Shown here: positions 23,576 to 34,630 of the stretch, piece by piece | Layout of the letters: each line of letters opens with the position of its first letter | Numbering within the stretch: position 1 is the stretch's first letter | Assembly: GCF_007565055.1 (NCBI RefSeq) | Contig: NC_044551.1 | Coordinates: forward strand, 96,440,089 to 96,504,088 | DNA length: 64,000 nucleotides | Source of the DNA: Rhinopithecus roxellana | Lineage: Eukaryota > Chordata > Mammalia > Primates > Cercopithecidae | Direction: 5' to 3' | Made by a program: the position numbers and the translations under genes | The notes under the pieces: generated by a model | The model's input: the letters and a program-made list of their open reading frames with translations, nothing else | Database searches by the model: none | Told to the model about the DNA's origin: nothing

Positions 23576-23753
23576 GTGAGTTGCCTTTGCCTGGAGGAAA
23601 ATGTGGAAAATGATCCCTGTAAATTTGCTCTGACATCAAGGACGGGTGACGTGGTAGAGACCTTCATTTTGCATTCATCTAGTCCAAGTGTCCGGCAAAC
23701 TTGGATCCATGAAATCAACCAAATTTTAGAAAACCAGCGCAATTTTTTAAATG
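23576..23753 (+). CDS. TRIO: TRIO exon (codons 388-446 plus 1 nt): second half of PH domain
   Basis: The exon is 178 nt, phase 0 to 1, with the unusual acceptor TTAAG after T20 and donor GTAATA. It encodes VSCLCLEENVENDPCKFALT, then GDVVETFILHSSSPSVRQTW and IHEINQIL, the last strands and the C-terminal helix of the PH domain with its invariant Trp. The first six bases, GTGAGT, are themselves a consensus donor. The acceptor has A at -3, which is weak and offset by the long T tract. Confidence 0.95.
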
Positions 23754-23844
23754 GTAATATGTGTTCTGTTACTAGATGTGTGCTTTCTTTCCTAATGTAC
23801 TCACTTGTATTTATCTTCCCTCTCCCATTCATATCCATAGTAAT

Positions 23845-24035
23845 GACAGAACTTAGCACTCACCACTCTTCAGGCACTGCCTAGATACTGCTTTATTTCA
23901 TCTTCACAACCACCTTATGTGGCCAGTAGTACTATTATTATCCCCGCTTTACAGATGAGAAAGCTGGGGCACTGAGTGGCTGAGTAATTTGCCTCAAGTC
24001 CCACAAGTTGTTGAGGGCAGAGTCAGGATGCAGAG
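23845..24035 (+). repeat. MIR SINE remnant
   Basis: The MIR pattern is visible: 'CTTCACAACCACCTTATG', 'CCCCGCTTTACAGATGAG', 'AGCTGGGGCACTGAG', 'GCAGAGTCAGGATGCAG'. Sense orientation, just after the PH exon. Confidence 0.85.
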
Positions 24036-24221
24036 TGGCCATCTGGCTGTTGGTCTGTGCCCCTCGCAGCTACACTGTCCCACACATAACATGTATGAGG
24101 GCCCTGTCCTAGGAAGAGGAGTTTGCACGAAGAACACCAGGAAGATGGCATTGGCCAGAGACATTCACAAGGGACTTGCACACCCACACCTCCATTCCCC
24201 ATTAAAAAAATAAGAGACGGG

Positions 24222-24518
24222 GGCCAGGCGCGGTGGCTCAAGCCTATAATCCCAGCACTTTGGGAGGCGGAGGTAGGCAGATCACCTGAGGTCAGGAGTT
24301 TGAGATCAGCCTGACCAACATGGAGAAACCTTGTCTCTACTAAAAATACAAAAAAATTAGCTGGGCGTGGTGGTGCATGCCTGTAATCCCAGCTACTCAG
24401 GAGGCTGAGGCAGGAGAATCACTTGAACCCGGAAGGTGGAGATTGCAGTGAGCTGAGATCACGCCATTGCACTACAGCCTGGGCAACAAGAGTGAAACTC
24501 CATCTCAAAAAAAAAAAA
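24222..24518 (+). mobile_element. Alu (AluS-like), sense
   Basis: Complete dimeric Alu with 'CACCTGAGGTCAGGAGTTTG', 'GACCAACATGGAGAAACC' and 'GCAACAAGAGTGAAACTCC', which fit AluS. It ends in an A12 tail. Confidence 0.94.
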
Positions 24519-25968
24519 CTGACAGTTCGGTCCTGCCCTGCTTCCATGACTTGAGGGATTGCAGAGATGCTGCAGAACACAGCAGGCATGGCCACCCTAT
24601 CCTTTCATTGCCTCTTAATGTATTTGATCTCTTTGCAACTGTTGGCTTCAACACTAGCTTTTAATTTGGTGATCAGCGAAGAACTTTGAGAATTCAGTTG
24701 GAAGCTATGTCCCCATATCATCTGTGTCTTCTGGGTTCTTTCCTTCATGTTCATATTCATGTTCTGCATCTATGCCTGCGCAAGCTCAATAGGATGTTGT
24801 AATGTTCTCTGTCACAAGAAAGCCACCTCTACACCTTGCATGACATTCAAGAGCCAGGAACATAGGCACTCAGTGAAAAATCTCAAGCTTCATGGCATTT
24901 TTAACCAAGTGTTATCTGCTGCCTGGGTGTTAACTCCAAATTTCCATCCTGCTTGCAAGCTGATAATCGTTTACATCTGCAGCTAGGGGTGGGCGCTTGA
25001 GGATAGGGAGGGACAGTTCCTCGGGCACCGAAGAGGTTTAATGTGTTGTTTTTATGTGGTGCATTTAGTTCCAATCCCTAGCTTGGAATTGAGAATGCTC
25101 TAAATTTTCATCACTGTCTTTAAAATAGAATGACCTACCCCCAGATTGCACGCATGGTCTATGATGTCAAAGTTTACTTGACACCCACTCAGTTAAGGAA
25201 CTAATAATAGCTATCCCAGAGGATTAAAGGAGATCGCTAACGGGGTGGGAGCCTGGGACCCTTGCACCTGCTTCTTGCACACCCCTTACTCCTGGAAGAG
25301 GCGGTGGCCAGCACAGAGTTTGTAGACTGCCTCTGGCTCCACAGTGCTTGCTCACACATGCCTGGGGCTGGGGGGCTGCAATCTGCTTGTCGTATTTTTC
25401 AACGGCTTTAACACTTCAAGAGTTTGTTCATGTTTCCATATATGTTATTTTGGCCTGATTCCTATGTTTTTCTACAATGCAGATGTAAGAAAACTCAGAC
25501 ACCCAAGTCAAGAGATGGGACAGCCTCCCGTCCCAGGGGCCTTGGGGAGCGCCTTAGCTTCTCTCGGGGCTGTGTTCAGCCTGCAGAGCAGAGGTAGTCT
25601 GTGAAACCACCTCCAGGCAGCCCCAGGGTTTCTTTTTCACCCCAGGACTCTGGTTTAGGAAAGAGCTTTGCGGAAGGCAGTTGGTAGCTGGAGGAGTTCT
25701 ACTCAAATCTCTTGCCTTGGTCTTCCGGTCCATACTGGCCCTTTGTCCGGGATGTGCTGAGGAATGCAGCCCCTTACACCCGCTGCACTCAGCCGACATC
25801 CCAGTCCCTTGGCAAGCAGGGGCCTCTTCTAGCTCTACTGATAGGTGGAATTGCTCTGCACGCGTGGCTGCCCCATGACCCATCCCAGGGTAGGTCCTGT
25901 TCCTTCCTCACCCGGCGGCGTGCTCCTTGGTGCCCTGACCCAGCTTCTCTCGCTGTCTTGTCTTACAG

Positions 25969-26762
25969 CCTTGACATCGCCAATCGAGTACCAGAGGAAC
26001 CACAGCGGGGGCGGCGGCGGCAGCGGGGGCAGCGGCGGGGGTGGGGGCAGCGGCGGCAGCGGGGCCCCCAGTGGCAGCAGCGGCCACAGTGGCGGCCCCG
26101 GCAGCTGCGGTGGTGCCCCCAGCACGAGCAGGAGCCGGCCCTCCCGGATCCCCCAGCCTGTCCGACACCACCCCCCCGTGCTGGTCTCCTCTGCAGCCTC
26201 GAGCCAGGCAGAGGCAGACAAGATGTCAGGTACGTCCACCCCCGGGCCCTCTCTGCCTACCCCCGGCGCGGCCCCCGAGGCCGGCCCCAGCGCGCCCAGC
26301 AGGCGGCCCCCCGGCGCGGACTCTGAGGGGTCCGAGCGAGAAGCGGAGCCGATCCCCAAGATGAAGGTGCTGGAGAGCCCCAGGAAATGCGCCGCGAACG
26401 CCTCGGGGCCGAGCCCAGACGCCCACGCCAAGGACGCGCGCGCAAGCTTGGGCGCCCTGCCGCTTGGGAAGCCCCGGCCTGGGGCCGCGTCACCGCTGAA
26501 CTCGCCGCTCTCCAGCGCGGTCCCTTCTCCTCTCGGCAAGGAGCCCTTCCCCCCCAGCAGCCCTCTGCAGAAGGGGGGCTCCTTCTGGAGCTCCATCCCC
26601 GCCTCCCCCGCCAGCCGGCCCGGCTCCTTCACCTTCCCGGGGGACAGCGACTCCCTCCAGCGGCAGACACCCCGCCACGCGGCCCCCGGCAAGGACACTG
26701 ACCGCATGAGCACGTGCTCGTCGGCCAGCGAGCAGTCCGTGCAGTCCACCCAGAGCAACGGG
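25969..26762 (+). CDS. TRIO: TRIO large exon (codons 447-711): Gly/Ser/Pro-rich linker between PH2 and SH3
   Basis: The exon is 794 nt, phase 1 to 0, acceptor TACAG, donor GTAAGC. It starts ALTSPIEYQRNHS and runs into an almost pure Gly/Ser tract (codons 459-495), then Ser/Pro/Arg-rich disordered sequence with many Ser-Pro pairs (likely phosphosites, by inference), a PIPKMKVLESP stretch, and DTDRMSTCSSASEQSVQSTQ near the end. The exon is very CpG-rich and GC-rich, unlike its neighbours. The Gly/Ser tract is coded by GGC/AGC repeats and may vary in length between individuals. The long antisense frame over it (25835-26758) is a product of GC content. Confidence 0.95.
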
Positions 26763-26935
26763 GTAAGCGCGTCGGGGGGCCCGCGCCCGCCCGCCCCCCT
26801 GCCTCAGTCCCGCCAGCTCCTCTAAACGCCGCCGCGGCTGTCCTCACTAACTCGGCTGCCCAGCGCTCTCCGCCGCCCGCTGCGGCCTCTACCCCGGACC
26901 GGGCTAACCCTCCTGCAGGCCGGCCCATGGCGCTA
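25970..26935. promoter_or_regulatory. Intragenic CpG island over the large TRIO exon
   Basis: CpG density and GC content rise sharply from about 25970 and fall after about 26935, while flanking introns are CpG-poor. It coincides with the coding Gly/Ser/Pro-rich exon, so composition may be driven by codon content; promoter activity is not shown. Confidence 0.6.
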
Positions 26936-29900
26936 CTAACTACTCCTTGCTTTGTTCGTGTCTTCTAATAAGAGCAAGCCGATCATTAACCTTCTCAACG
27001 CAGCGTCTTTTGGTTTCTTCCGTTTCCAACCAGCAGAATATCTTCTTGGAACTTTCTTTTTTAACTTCTGCCTTCCTCACGCACCTATTTTTTGGAGGGG
27101 TCCTTTTCCCTGCTCTCTACCTCCTGTTTAAATTGAAACCTGTACACTTTAAGCTTTTTGCTCATCGCTTGGTTTTGCTCTTTTATGCCTTAAATTATCT
27201 TTGCGGCATTTTTGACTCATCTGCTGGGGAAGACCATTCCCTCAAGAAAACTTCCAACAGCAACTCAAAGCAAACTAAGATGACAAAATGGGGGGAAAGA
27301 ATCTGTCCACTGGGAACGCTTTACGTCACCGTGTTGCTCTGGAAGACAGAGACTGCTCTGGGGCACCTGGCGAGGCGGCTCTGCAGTGCAGGCTGGGGCC
27401 GGTCCCTGCGGCCTGCTGGGCTCTGGCCTCCTTTGGCCCATCACTCATGCTGCCGTCTCAAGCACAAGGGTTGCTGTGGTGGGTTTTCCCTCTGTTTCCT
27501 GCTTCCTCACTGCCCTACCCACCTGTTTCCTACAGGGCAGATGGCCTGGCCCGTAACACTTTCCTGAAGGCATGCGTGAGTGAATAGAACTGTTCTAATG
27601 AGTGTATGTTTGAACGCTTTATAAATTTTTAAATACATTTCTCTAAAAGGGTCTGTGTCTCTCTTTATATTAAAAAAAATCTAGCTTTTGCATGTCTTTC
27701 TCTTTCCTCTGGACTTATTAATGCCTTAATTGGTTTGACTTGGTCTTATCCTTTCCTACTATTTTTTGTTATGTATTTTGTTAAACTCTATATTTAATTG
27801 GGGAAGAAATTAACAAATGGGTCTTAATACATTTATTTACAATTGAATGGCCGGGTAGGCATCCGCTGTCATGGCCACCATACTGTGTCCTGCAGAGCAA
27901 GGCGGCCTTTCAGTTAAGTTGGACATGCTAGGTGGACAAGTATGCTAGGTGGGTGAGCACAGATTTGAGTCTGGTGGGGAGTGATGGGGAGATGCAGTCA
28001 ACCCAGTGACGGGCTATACCCATCAGCACTTAGTTGGATACTCAATATCCAGGTGTGGCCTTATAGCTGTGACCCTCACTGAATCTGCCAGTTAGCATCT
28101 GGAGCTCATCATAGCCTGGACACATTTCCATTCAGCACAGGAGACTTCAGAGGCTGTGTTTCAAAATTAACACTTCAACTGCTCCAAGACAGGAACCAAT
28201 GCTAGTCTTCTCTGGACATTCATGAGAAGACATGAAAAATGGCCACACCCTGGCTGCATCCCGAATGCTCTCTGTGAAGCCAAGGCGCAGTCTGCAGAGG
28301 GCACATGTTCCCGTGAGCTTTAGGTTGGGAAAGTTGCCTTTGCTTTCTCTCTTCCCCTTCCCACTTGTTCTCATGTGGCAGGGAACCTGGAAAGGGAACT
28401 CACTGAACAGGATTTCAGACAAGTCAAAATGCCTTACAGAAAGGCCCTAGAGGCCTAGGAAGACTCCAGAGCTCTGAAGTGGGGCTTTAAAAATGCTCTC
28501 CAGGCTGGGCACAGTGGCTCACACCTGTAATCCCAGCGCTTTGGGAGGCTGAGACGGGTGGATCACAAGGTCAGGAGTTCAAGGCCAGCATGATGAAACC
28601 CCATCTCTACTAAAAATAAAAAAATATTAGCCCAGCATGGTGGCACGCACCTGTAGTCCCAGCTACTTGGGAGACTGAGGCAGGAGAATTGCTTGAACTT
28701 GGAAGATCACGCCATTGCACTCCAGCCTGGATGACAGAGGGAGACTCCGTCTTAAAAAAAAAAAAAAATGCCCTCCAGGACTCTGAAGTATATCAGTTAG
28801 AAGGGGCCGCAGCCCTGCCCGGCCCCCACGTATTTGCACTTCTGTCCCCCTGGAGATCTGCAAAGGCCTCCTTACTCCTTGACCACTTCTGTCAAGCTGT
28901 CTGTGGTCACAGTCAAGCAGCTGTACCCAACCCACAGCCCGGCTCCTTCTTCTCCCTTTAGATGTGCAGCTTCTGCAAAGCTCTGCTGAGAGCAGGAGTG
29001 ACATGCATGTGGATCAACCCAAACCATGACTGCACCAGTCCTTCCTGTGGCTCTGTGGTCTGGCCTTTTGGCCTCCTTTATTGGGCAGCAATAAAAGTGC
29101 ACACACATTGCAGTCACTCCAGTCCTGCCTTTCTTGCACAGGCCAAGTGGCCAGTGCCAGCTCACTGACCTTCCACTCTGAGAGACTGATAACCACGCCC
29201 ACTGGGGGGGTGTTGGTGAGAATTAAGTAGGATAGACTTGAAATGCTTAGTACATAGGAGGTGCTCAGAAAATACTAATAGTTATGATTGTAGTAGCAAA
29301 ATACTCTAATTATGAGATTGTAGCTTGGTATATTACCAAAAGCAGCTATGCTGCAGAAGTTGTTTTTTTTTTTAATATTCTTGGAAACTTAGCTTTGTAA
29401 TGTCAAAACTCTTGAGCATTGCCATATAAGTCAGAATACTAAAGTCCATGCTAAAAGTATAATGCATAAATGAGTATGCACAAGCCAAAGCCTGCCCTGT
29501 ACAGCATCCTTTTTTGCTGAGGAGCCACAGGCAACCAGTGGGCACCCACAGGGACAAGAACAGGAAGCAGACTCCTCCACGGCAGAGATAAGGAACAGGA
29601 GCTAGGCAGCACCACCATGTTTTAAGTATGCACCACAGGCCTAGATTCATAGCCCTGGCACCTGGAAGTCCCAGTGGCTGGCGTGTTGGCTTTATCAGGC
29701 TTGACCTCATGGAGGAGGGCTGGAGGTCTCTCCTCTCTGGTCCTCTTGGCCAGCTACAGCAGTCTAGCACCTGCTCCAGCATGTCCTGATACTGGCTCAG
29801 TAGACCAGGGCTGAAAGGTGGTAGAGCAGGGTTGTCTGACTGATTGCATCTGCACTCACCCGGGATCTGCCCAGGGCGTCAGAGAGCCCAGCAGAAGCTA

Positions 29901-30864
29901 GCACCTTTGGAGTCTTGGGAATCCATGAACATCCCGACAGTACCCTCAGTGGAAGCCTTTGAGCACAAGTTCATGGGAACGAGGCGCCAGATGCTGTTTC
30001 TCATGTCCTGACTAGATAGAGGGGACTTGGGCAAGATAAGCTTCAGGAGTTGTCAGGGGATCTGCATTTCTTCTCCACCCAGAACCATAGGCCACACACT
30101 AGTTGGGAGTTTGGAACAAACACTGCCGTTTGTGTTTCTTCTCCTCAGCAGCTGCCACCACTCTGTGTGTGGCATGGGTAGGGCCTTAAGAAATCTTCTC
30201 TGTCTTGCTATTGCAATCCTGCCTCATGGACTGGGCCACTCACCACATACTGAGTTCCTGCTGCATGTCAGCCCTGTGACTGAAGAGATCGGGTCCCACG
30301 GGGGCAGCGGCATAAGGGTGGGGGAACACATCCCACACCAGAATCCGTTCCCAAAGCTTGAATCACAGCACCTGTGGCGAGCGGCACTGGGATGTTTTGT
30401 GATGTGTTCCCGTTACAGCAGAGCTTTGGGGACACTTGAGTCATGCAAGCTCCTAAGAGTGACACCCAGCAAGTTCACACGCTGGAGACAGAGTCACTCT
30501 CCATACAAGCAGAATAGTGATAGATTTACGTTCAGGGTTTCCATGTTCTTCTTTTTAAAGAGAAGAAGTAGAAATGATTAAGCATGTCAGCAACGAGCTT
30601 CCAAAACCAGAGAGTCATTATTGCAGTGAATTTTTTAAGAGCATCCCTAAATTGATTTTTAGAGAAATCGCATTTTCAGTTATTGAAATAGATGCACATA
30701 GTTAGCCAGAGGGTAAAGGAAACGTTGAAAGTTTCTCAGTGCCGGCCTGGTGAGCCCTGCACAGGGTCGTGGTGCCACGGGGCACACTGACAAGGGATTT
30801 CATGTGATCAGGTCTCGTTTCAGTTCCTCCCTGCCTTTCTCTGTCTTCCTCTGTCCCTCTGCAG
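26763..30864 (+). other. TRIO: TRIO intron, 4.1 kb, mostly unique
   Basis: The first 900 bp are GC-rich to neutral and free of repeats; read-through from the exon gives 20 more codons to a stop at 26823-26825. An Alu lies at 28503-28765 and a short MIR-like piece at about 29215-29285. The rest is unique. Confidence 0.75.
28503..28765 (+). mobile_element. Alu (AluS-like) with internal deletion, sense
   Basis: Both arms are present but shortened: about 10 bp are missing near 'CAGCATGATGAAACC' and about 20 bp before 'GATCACGCCATTGC'. The target duplication is AAATGCTCTCCA (28491-28502) and AAATGCCCTCCA (28766-28777). Confidence 0.92.
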
Positions 30865-31112
30865 AGTGAAAGCAGCAGCAGTAGCAACATCTCCACCATG
30901 TTGGTGACACACGATTACACGGCAGTGAAGGAGGATGAGATCAACGTCTACCAAGGAGAGGTCGTTCAAATTCTGGCCAGCAACCAGCAGAACATGTTTC
31001 TGGTGTTCCGAGCCGCCACTGACCAGTGCCCCGCAGCCGAGGGCTGGATTCCGGGCTTTGTCCTGGGCCACACCAGTGCGGTCATCGTGGAGAACCCCGA
31101 CGGGACTCTCAA
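30865..31112 (+). CDS. TRIO: TRIO exon (codons 712-793 plus 2 nt): second SH3 domain
   Basis: The exon is 248 nt, acceptor CTGCAG, donor GTGAGT, phase 0 to 2. After a Ser run it encodes MLVTHDYTAVKEDEINVYQG, the first SH3 strands and acidic RT loop, then EVVQILASNQQNMFLVFRAA and a GWIPGFVLGHT segment with the conserved Trp and Pro of the ligand groove. One exon holds the whole SH3 domain, codons about 724-788. SH3 domains bind proline-rich ligands; the partner is not visible here. Confidence 0.96.
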
Positions 31113-31475
31113 GTGAGTGCTTGACAGTAACGGTGGCCTGGCAGGCAGCAGAGGGAGGGGCACAGCGCCCATGAGGCACATGACCTCGGATGGGGTAAGC
31201 ATGTGGAAGGGGGAGCCGCGCTGGTGTGTTAGTACAGGCTCAGCTCTGAGCACGTGGGAAGATGGACGGCCTTCCGTCTCACACACTCAGACTCACAGGG
31301 TCTTTGAATAATCTGCATTTAGAAATAGCCTGTTCTAGCACATTGTTCAGGAATCCCATTTGACAGCTTTTTGTGTTAATCATAACTCAAGAAAGTGTTG
31401 TTGTTTTTCTTTTTAAGAAACCTAAGGGGAAAATATCCCCTATGTTTGTTTCTCTGAAATACGTTCTCAGGCCCC

Positions 31476-31541
31476 ATATTAGTCAGGGTCCTTCAGAGGA
31501 GCGGGACCAGTAGGGAGTGTACAGAGATGTCGGCGTAGACA
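31476..31541 (-). mobile_element. MLT1 LTR (MaLR), antisense, part 1 of 2
   Basis: The text ATATTAGTCAGGGTCCTTC is the inverted 3' end of MLT1-family LTRs. It breaks off where Tigger1 starts and resumes after it. Confidence 0.8.
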
Positions 31542-32896
31542 CAGGCTCACCCCGGTTTTTTGTGTGCTTTGCTTTAATGTGCTTTGAAGACATTGCCTTT
31601 TTTATGCAAGTTTTGTGTCAACCCCTATGTCAAGCAAGTCTCTCGGTGCCATTGTCCAACAACATATGCTCACACTCTGTATTTGTGTCACATTTTGGTG
31701 ATTCTCAAATATTTCACACATTTTGTTATTGTATTTGTTATGGTGATATGTAGTTAGTGATGTTTGATATTACCATTATAATTGTGTTGAGGAACAATGA
31801 ACTGCACACATACAAGATACCAAACATAATAAATGTGTGTTCTGACTGCTCCACCAACTGTCCATTCCCCCTTGTGTCTCCCTCTCCTCAGGCCTGCCTG
31901 AGACACAACAATATCGAAATTAGACCAGTTAATAACCCTGCAGTGGCCCCTAAATGTTCAAGTGGAAGAGTAATGTGTCTCTCACTTTAAATCAAAACCC
32001 AGAAGCTTAGTGAGGAAGGCATGTCAAAAGTGGATATAGGCCGAAAGCTAAGCCTCTTGCACCAAACAGTTAGCTAAATTGTGAATGCAAAGAAAATAAA
32101 AGTGCGACCCCACTAAACACACAAATAGTAAGAAGGCGAAACAGCCTTTGCTGAGACAGAGAAAGTTTGAGTGGTCTGGATAGAAGATCAAACCAGCCAC
32201 AACCTTGCGTTAAGCCAAAGCCCAACCCAGAACAAGGCCCTATCTCTCTCCAATTCTATAAAGACTGAGAGAGATGAGGAAACTGCAGAAGAAAAGTTGC
32301 AAACTAGCAGAGGTTGATTCATGAGGTTTAAGGAAAGCTAATCCTGTAACATAAAAGGGTTAGGGGCTAATGCAGCTGGTGACGTGAAGTTGAATCCAAT
32401 GCGCATTTACCCTTCTGAAAATCCTAGGGTCCTTAAGAATCATGCTAATCATCACACTTTATATACCAAAAGGCTAATTCAGTTAAGAAACACGAAGCCG
32501 GTTTTGCTGCATTGAGTAGTATTTTGCTGAATTTGATGGTGGTTTTTACAACTCTTCCTCCCCCTGGAGTGCCTGCTGTGGCAGAGGCACCTACTCTGCC
32601 TGTGCTCTAGAAATGAAACAACAGAGCCTGGCTGACAGCACATCTGTACACCACCTATTTACAACACAGTTTCCTGAGTATTTTAAGCCCACTGTCGATA
32701 CGTACTGCTCAGAAAACAGAAATTCTTTCAAAATATTACTGTTCTTTGACAATGCACCTGATCACCCAAGAGCTCTGATGGAGATATGCAAGGAGATTCA
32801 TGTTCCTTTCTTGCCTGCTAAGACAACATCCGTGCTACAGCCCATGGATCAAGGAGTAATTTCGACTTTCAAGTCTTATTTAAGAAATGCATTTTG

Positions 32897-33200
32897 GGCT
32901 GGGCATGGTGGCTTACGCCTGTCATCCCAGCACTTTGAGAGGCCAAGACGGGCGGATCACCTGAGGTCAGGAGTTCAAGACCAGCCTGACCAGTGTGGTG
33001 AAACCCTGTCTCTACTAAAAATACAAAAATTAGCTGGGTGTGGTGGCATGTGCCTGTAGTCCCAGCTACTTGGGAGGCTGAGACAGGAGAATTGCTCAAA
33101 CCCGAGAGGTGGAGGTTTCATTGAGCCTGGATCATGCCACTGCACTCCAGCCTAGGCAACAGAGCAAGACTGTCACAAGAAAAAAAGAAAGAAAGAAAAA
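32897..33200 (+). mobile_element. Alu (AluS-like) inside Tigger1, sense
   Basis: Complete Alu with 'CACCTGAGGTCAGGAGTTC' and 'GACCAGTGTGGTGAAACC'; the tail is (GAAA)n. It splits the transposase sequence right after its catalytic-core segment, and the host sequence 'AAGAAAT.CATTTTG' recurs on both sides. Confidence 0.92.
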
Positions 33201-33829
33201 GAAATACATAAATACATTTTGTAATGCCATAGCTAACATAGGCAGTGATGCCTCCAGTGGATCTGGGCAAAGTAAATTGCAAACCTTCTGGAGAGGAGTC
33301 ACCATTCCAGATGTCATGGAGAACATTCATGAGTCATGGGAGGAGGTCAGAATGTTAACAGTTAATTAACAGTAGTTTGGAAGAAGTTGATTTCAACTCC
33401 CATGGATGACTTTGAAGGTTTTAAGACTTCAGTGAAGGAAATAACTCAGATGTGGCAGAAACAGCAAGAAAAATAGGATCAGGAGTGGAGCCTGAAAATG
33501 TGGCTGAAGAGCTTCAATCTCATCATCAAACTTGAACAGATGCGGAGCTGCTTCTTAGGAGTGAGCAAAGAAAGTGGTCTCCTGAGATGGAATCTACTCC
33601 TGGTGAAAAGGCTATGAACACTGTTGAAATGCTGGCAAAGAATTTAGAATATTACATAAACTTAGTTGATAATACAACAGCAGGGTTTGAAAGGATTGAT
33701 TCCAATTCCCAGAGAAGTTCTACTCTGGGTATAATGCAGTCAGTGTCACATGCTGCAGGGAAGTCTTTTGTAACAAGGGGAGTGGTGGCAAACTTCTTGT
33801 TGTCTTACTTTAAGAAATTGCCACAGCCA

Positions 33830-33996
33830 GGCCGGGCGCAGTGGCTCACACCTGTAATCCCAGCATGTTTGGAGGCTGAGGCAGGTGGATCATAAGGTCG
33901 GGAGTTCGCAACCAGCCCGGCCAACATAGTGAAACCCCATCTCTACTAAAGATACAATTAAAAAAATTTAAAAAAGAAAAAAAAAGAAAAGAAAAA
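33830..33996 (+). mobile_element. Alu left arm with A-rich end, sense (part of a composite insertion)
   Basis: It begins GGCCGGGCGCAGTGG, runs only to 'CTCTACTAAAGATACAATT' and then into A-rich sequence, with no right arm. The next Alu follows directly. The pair is enclosed by one 18-bp target duplication (AAGAAATTGCCACAGCCA at 33812-33829 and 34297-34314). Confidence 0.88.
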
Positions 33997-34296
33997 GGCC
34001 GGACATGGTGGCTCACGCCTGTCATCCCAGCACTTTGGGAGGCCGAGACGGGCGGATCACGAGGTCAGGAGATCGAGACCATCCTGGCTAACACGGTGAA
34101 ACCCTGTCTCTACTAAAACTACAAAAAAATTAGCTGGGCATAGTGGCGGGTGCCTGTAGTCCCAGCTACTTGGGAGGCTGAAGCAGGAGAATAGCATGAA
34201 CCCGTGAGGCAGAGCTTGCAGTGAGCTGAGATCGCGCCCTGCACTCCAGCCTGGGTGACTGAGCGAAACTCCGTCTCAAAAAAAAAAAAAAAAAAA
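33997..34296 (+). mobile_element. AluY, sense, 3' half of the composite insertion
   Basis: Full-length AluY with 'GATCGAGACCATCCTGGCTA' and 'GAGCTTGCAGTGAGC', ending in an A20 tail. It has no target duplication of its own. Confidence 0.92.
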
Positions 34297-34630
34297 AAGA
34301 AATTGCCACAGCCACCCCAGCCTTCAGCAACTACCACCTTGATCAGTCAGCAGCCATCAGCATCTAGGCAAAACCCTCCACGAGCAGAAATATTACGACT
34401 CACTGATGGCTCGGATGATAGCATTTTTTTTTTTAGCAAATAAAGTGTTTTTAATTAAGGTGTGTATATTTTTTAGACATAATACTATTGCACACATAAT
34501 AGACTCTAGTATAGTATAAACAACTTTTATATGCACTAAGAATCCAAAAATTGATGTGGCTGACTTTATTGTGACTCAGTTTATTGTGCTGGTCTGGAAC
34601 CAAATCCCCAGTATCTGTAAGGTATGCCTG

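Larger units (their letters stand above)
23754..25968 (+). other. TRIO: TRIO intron, 2.2 kb, with MIR and Alu
   Basis: A MIR lies at about 23845-24035 and an AluS-type element at 24222-24518. The region 24520-25968 looks unique and becomes GC-rich toward the next exon. No extra exon could be supported. Confidence 0.75.
31943..34436 (+). pseudogene. Degenerate Tigger1 transposase
   Basis: The frame corresponding to the transposase begins near 31943 (GTG instead of ATG), is broken by many stops and frameshifts, and is interrupted by Alus at 32897-33200 and 33830-34296. The conserved catalytic-core segment is at 32730-32880. Pieces after the Alus (33205-33825, 34315-34430) are still recognisable in order. 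Confidence 0.85.
31542..34630 (+). mobile_element. Tigger1 DNA transposon (pogo-like mariner superfamily), near full length
   Basis: The left end starts CAGGCTCACC and the right end is GGTATGCCTG, an inverted pair (CAGGCATACC type). Inside is a degraded pogo-like DDE transposase in sense. The longest readable part is 32613-32895, with 'LLFFDNAPDHPRALMEICKE' holding the conserved Asp-Asn-Ala motif and 'KTTSVLQPMDQGVISTFKSY'. The start codon position reads GTG (31943). The TA target dinucleotides are no longer intact. Three Alu units have inserted. It is an immobile fossil. Confidence 0.92.

Noticed and set aside
25835..26758. 307-codon open frame on the minus strand
   Set aside because: It lies exactly opposite the GC-rich TRIO exon. 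Its Leu/Pro/Gly content mirrors the coding strand, and long antisense frames are expected in such sequence.
26947..27567. 206-codon + strand frame after the large exon
   Set aside because: It starts inside the intron, is not in phase with the exon read-through and shows no domain; probably chance.
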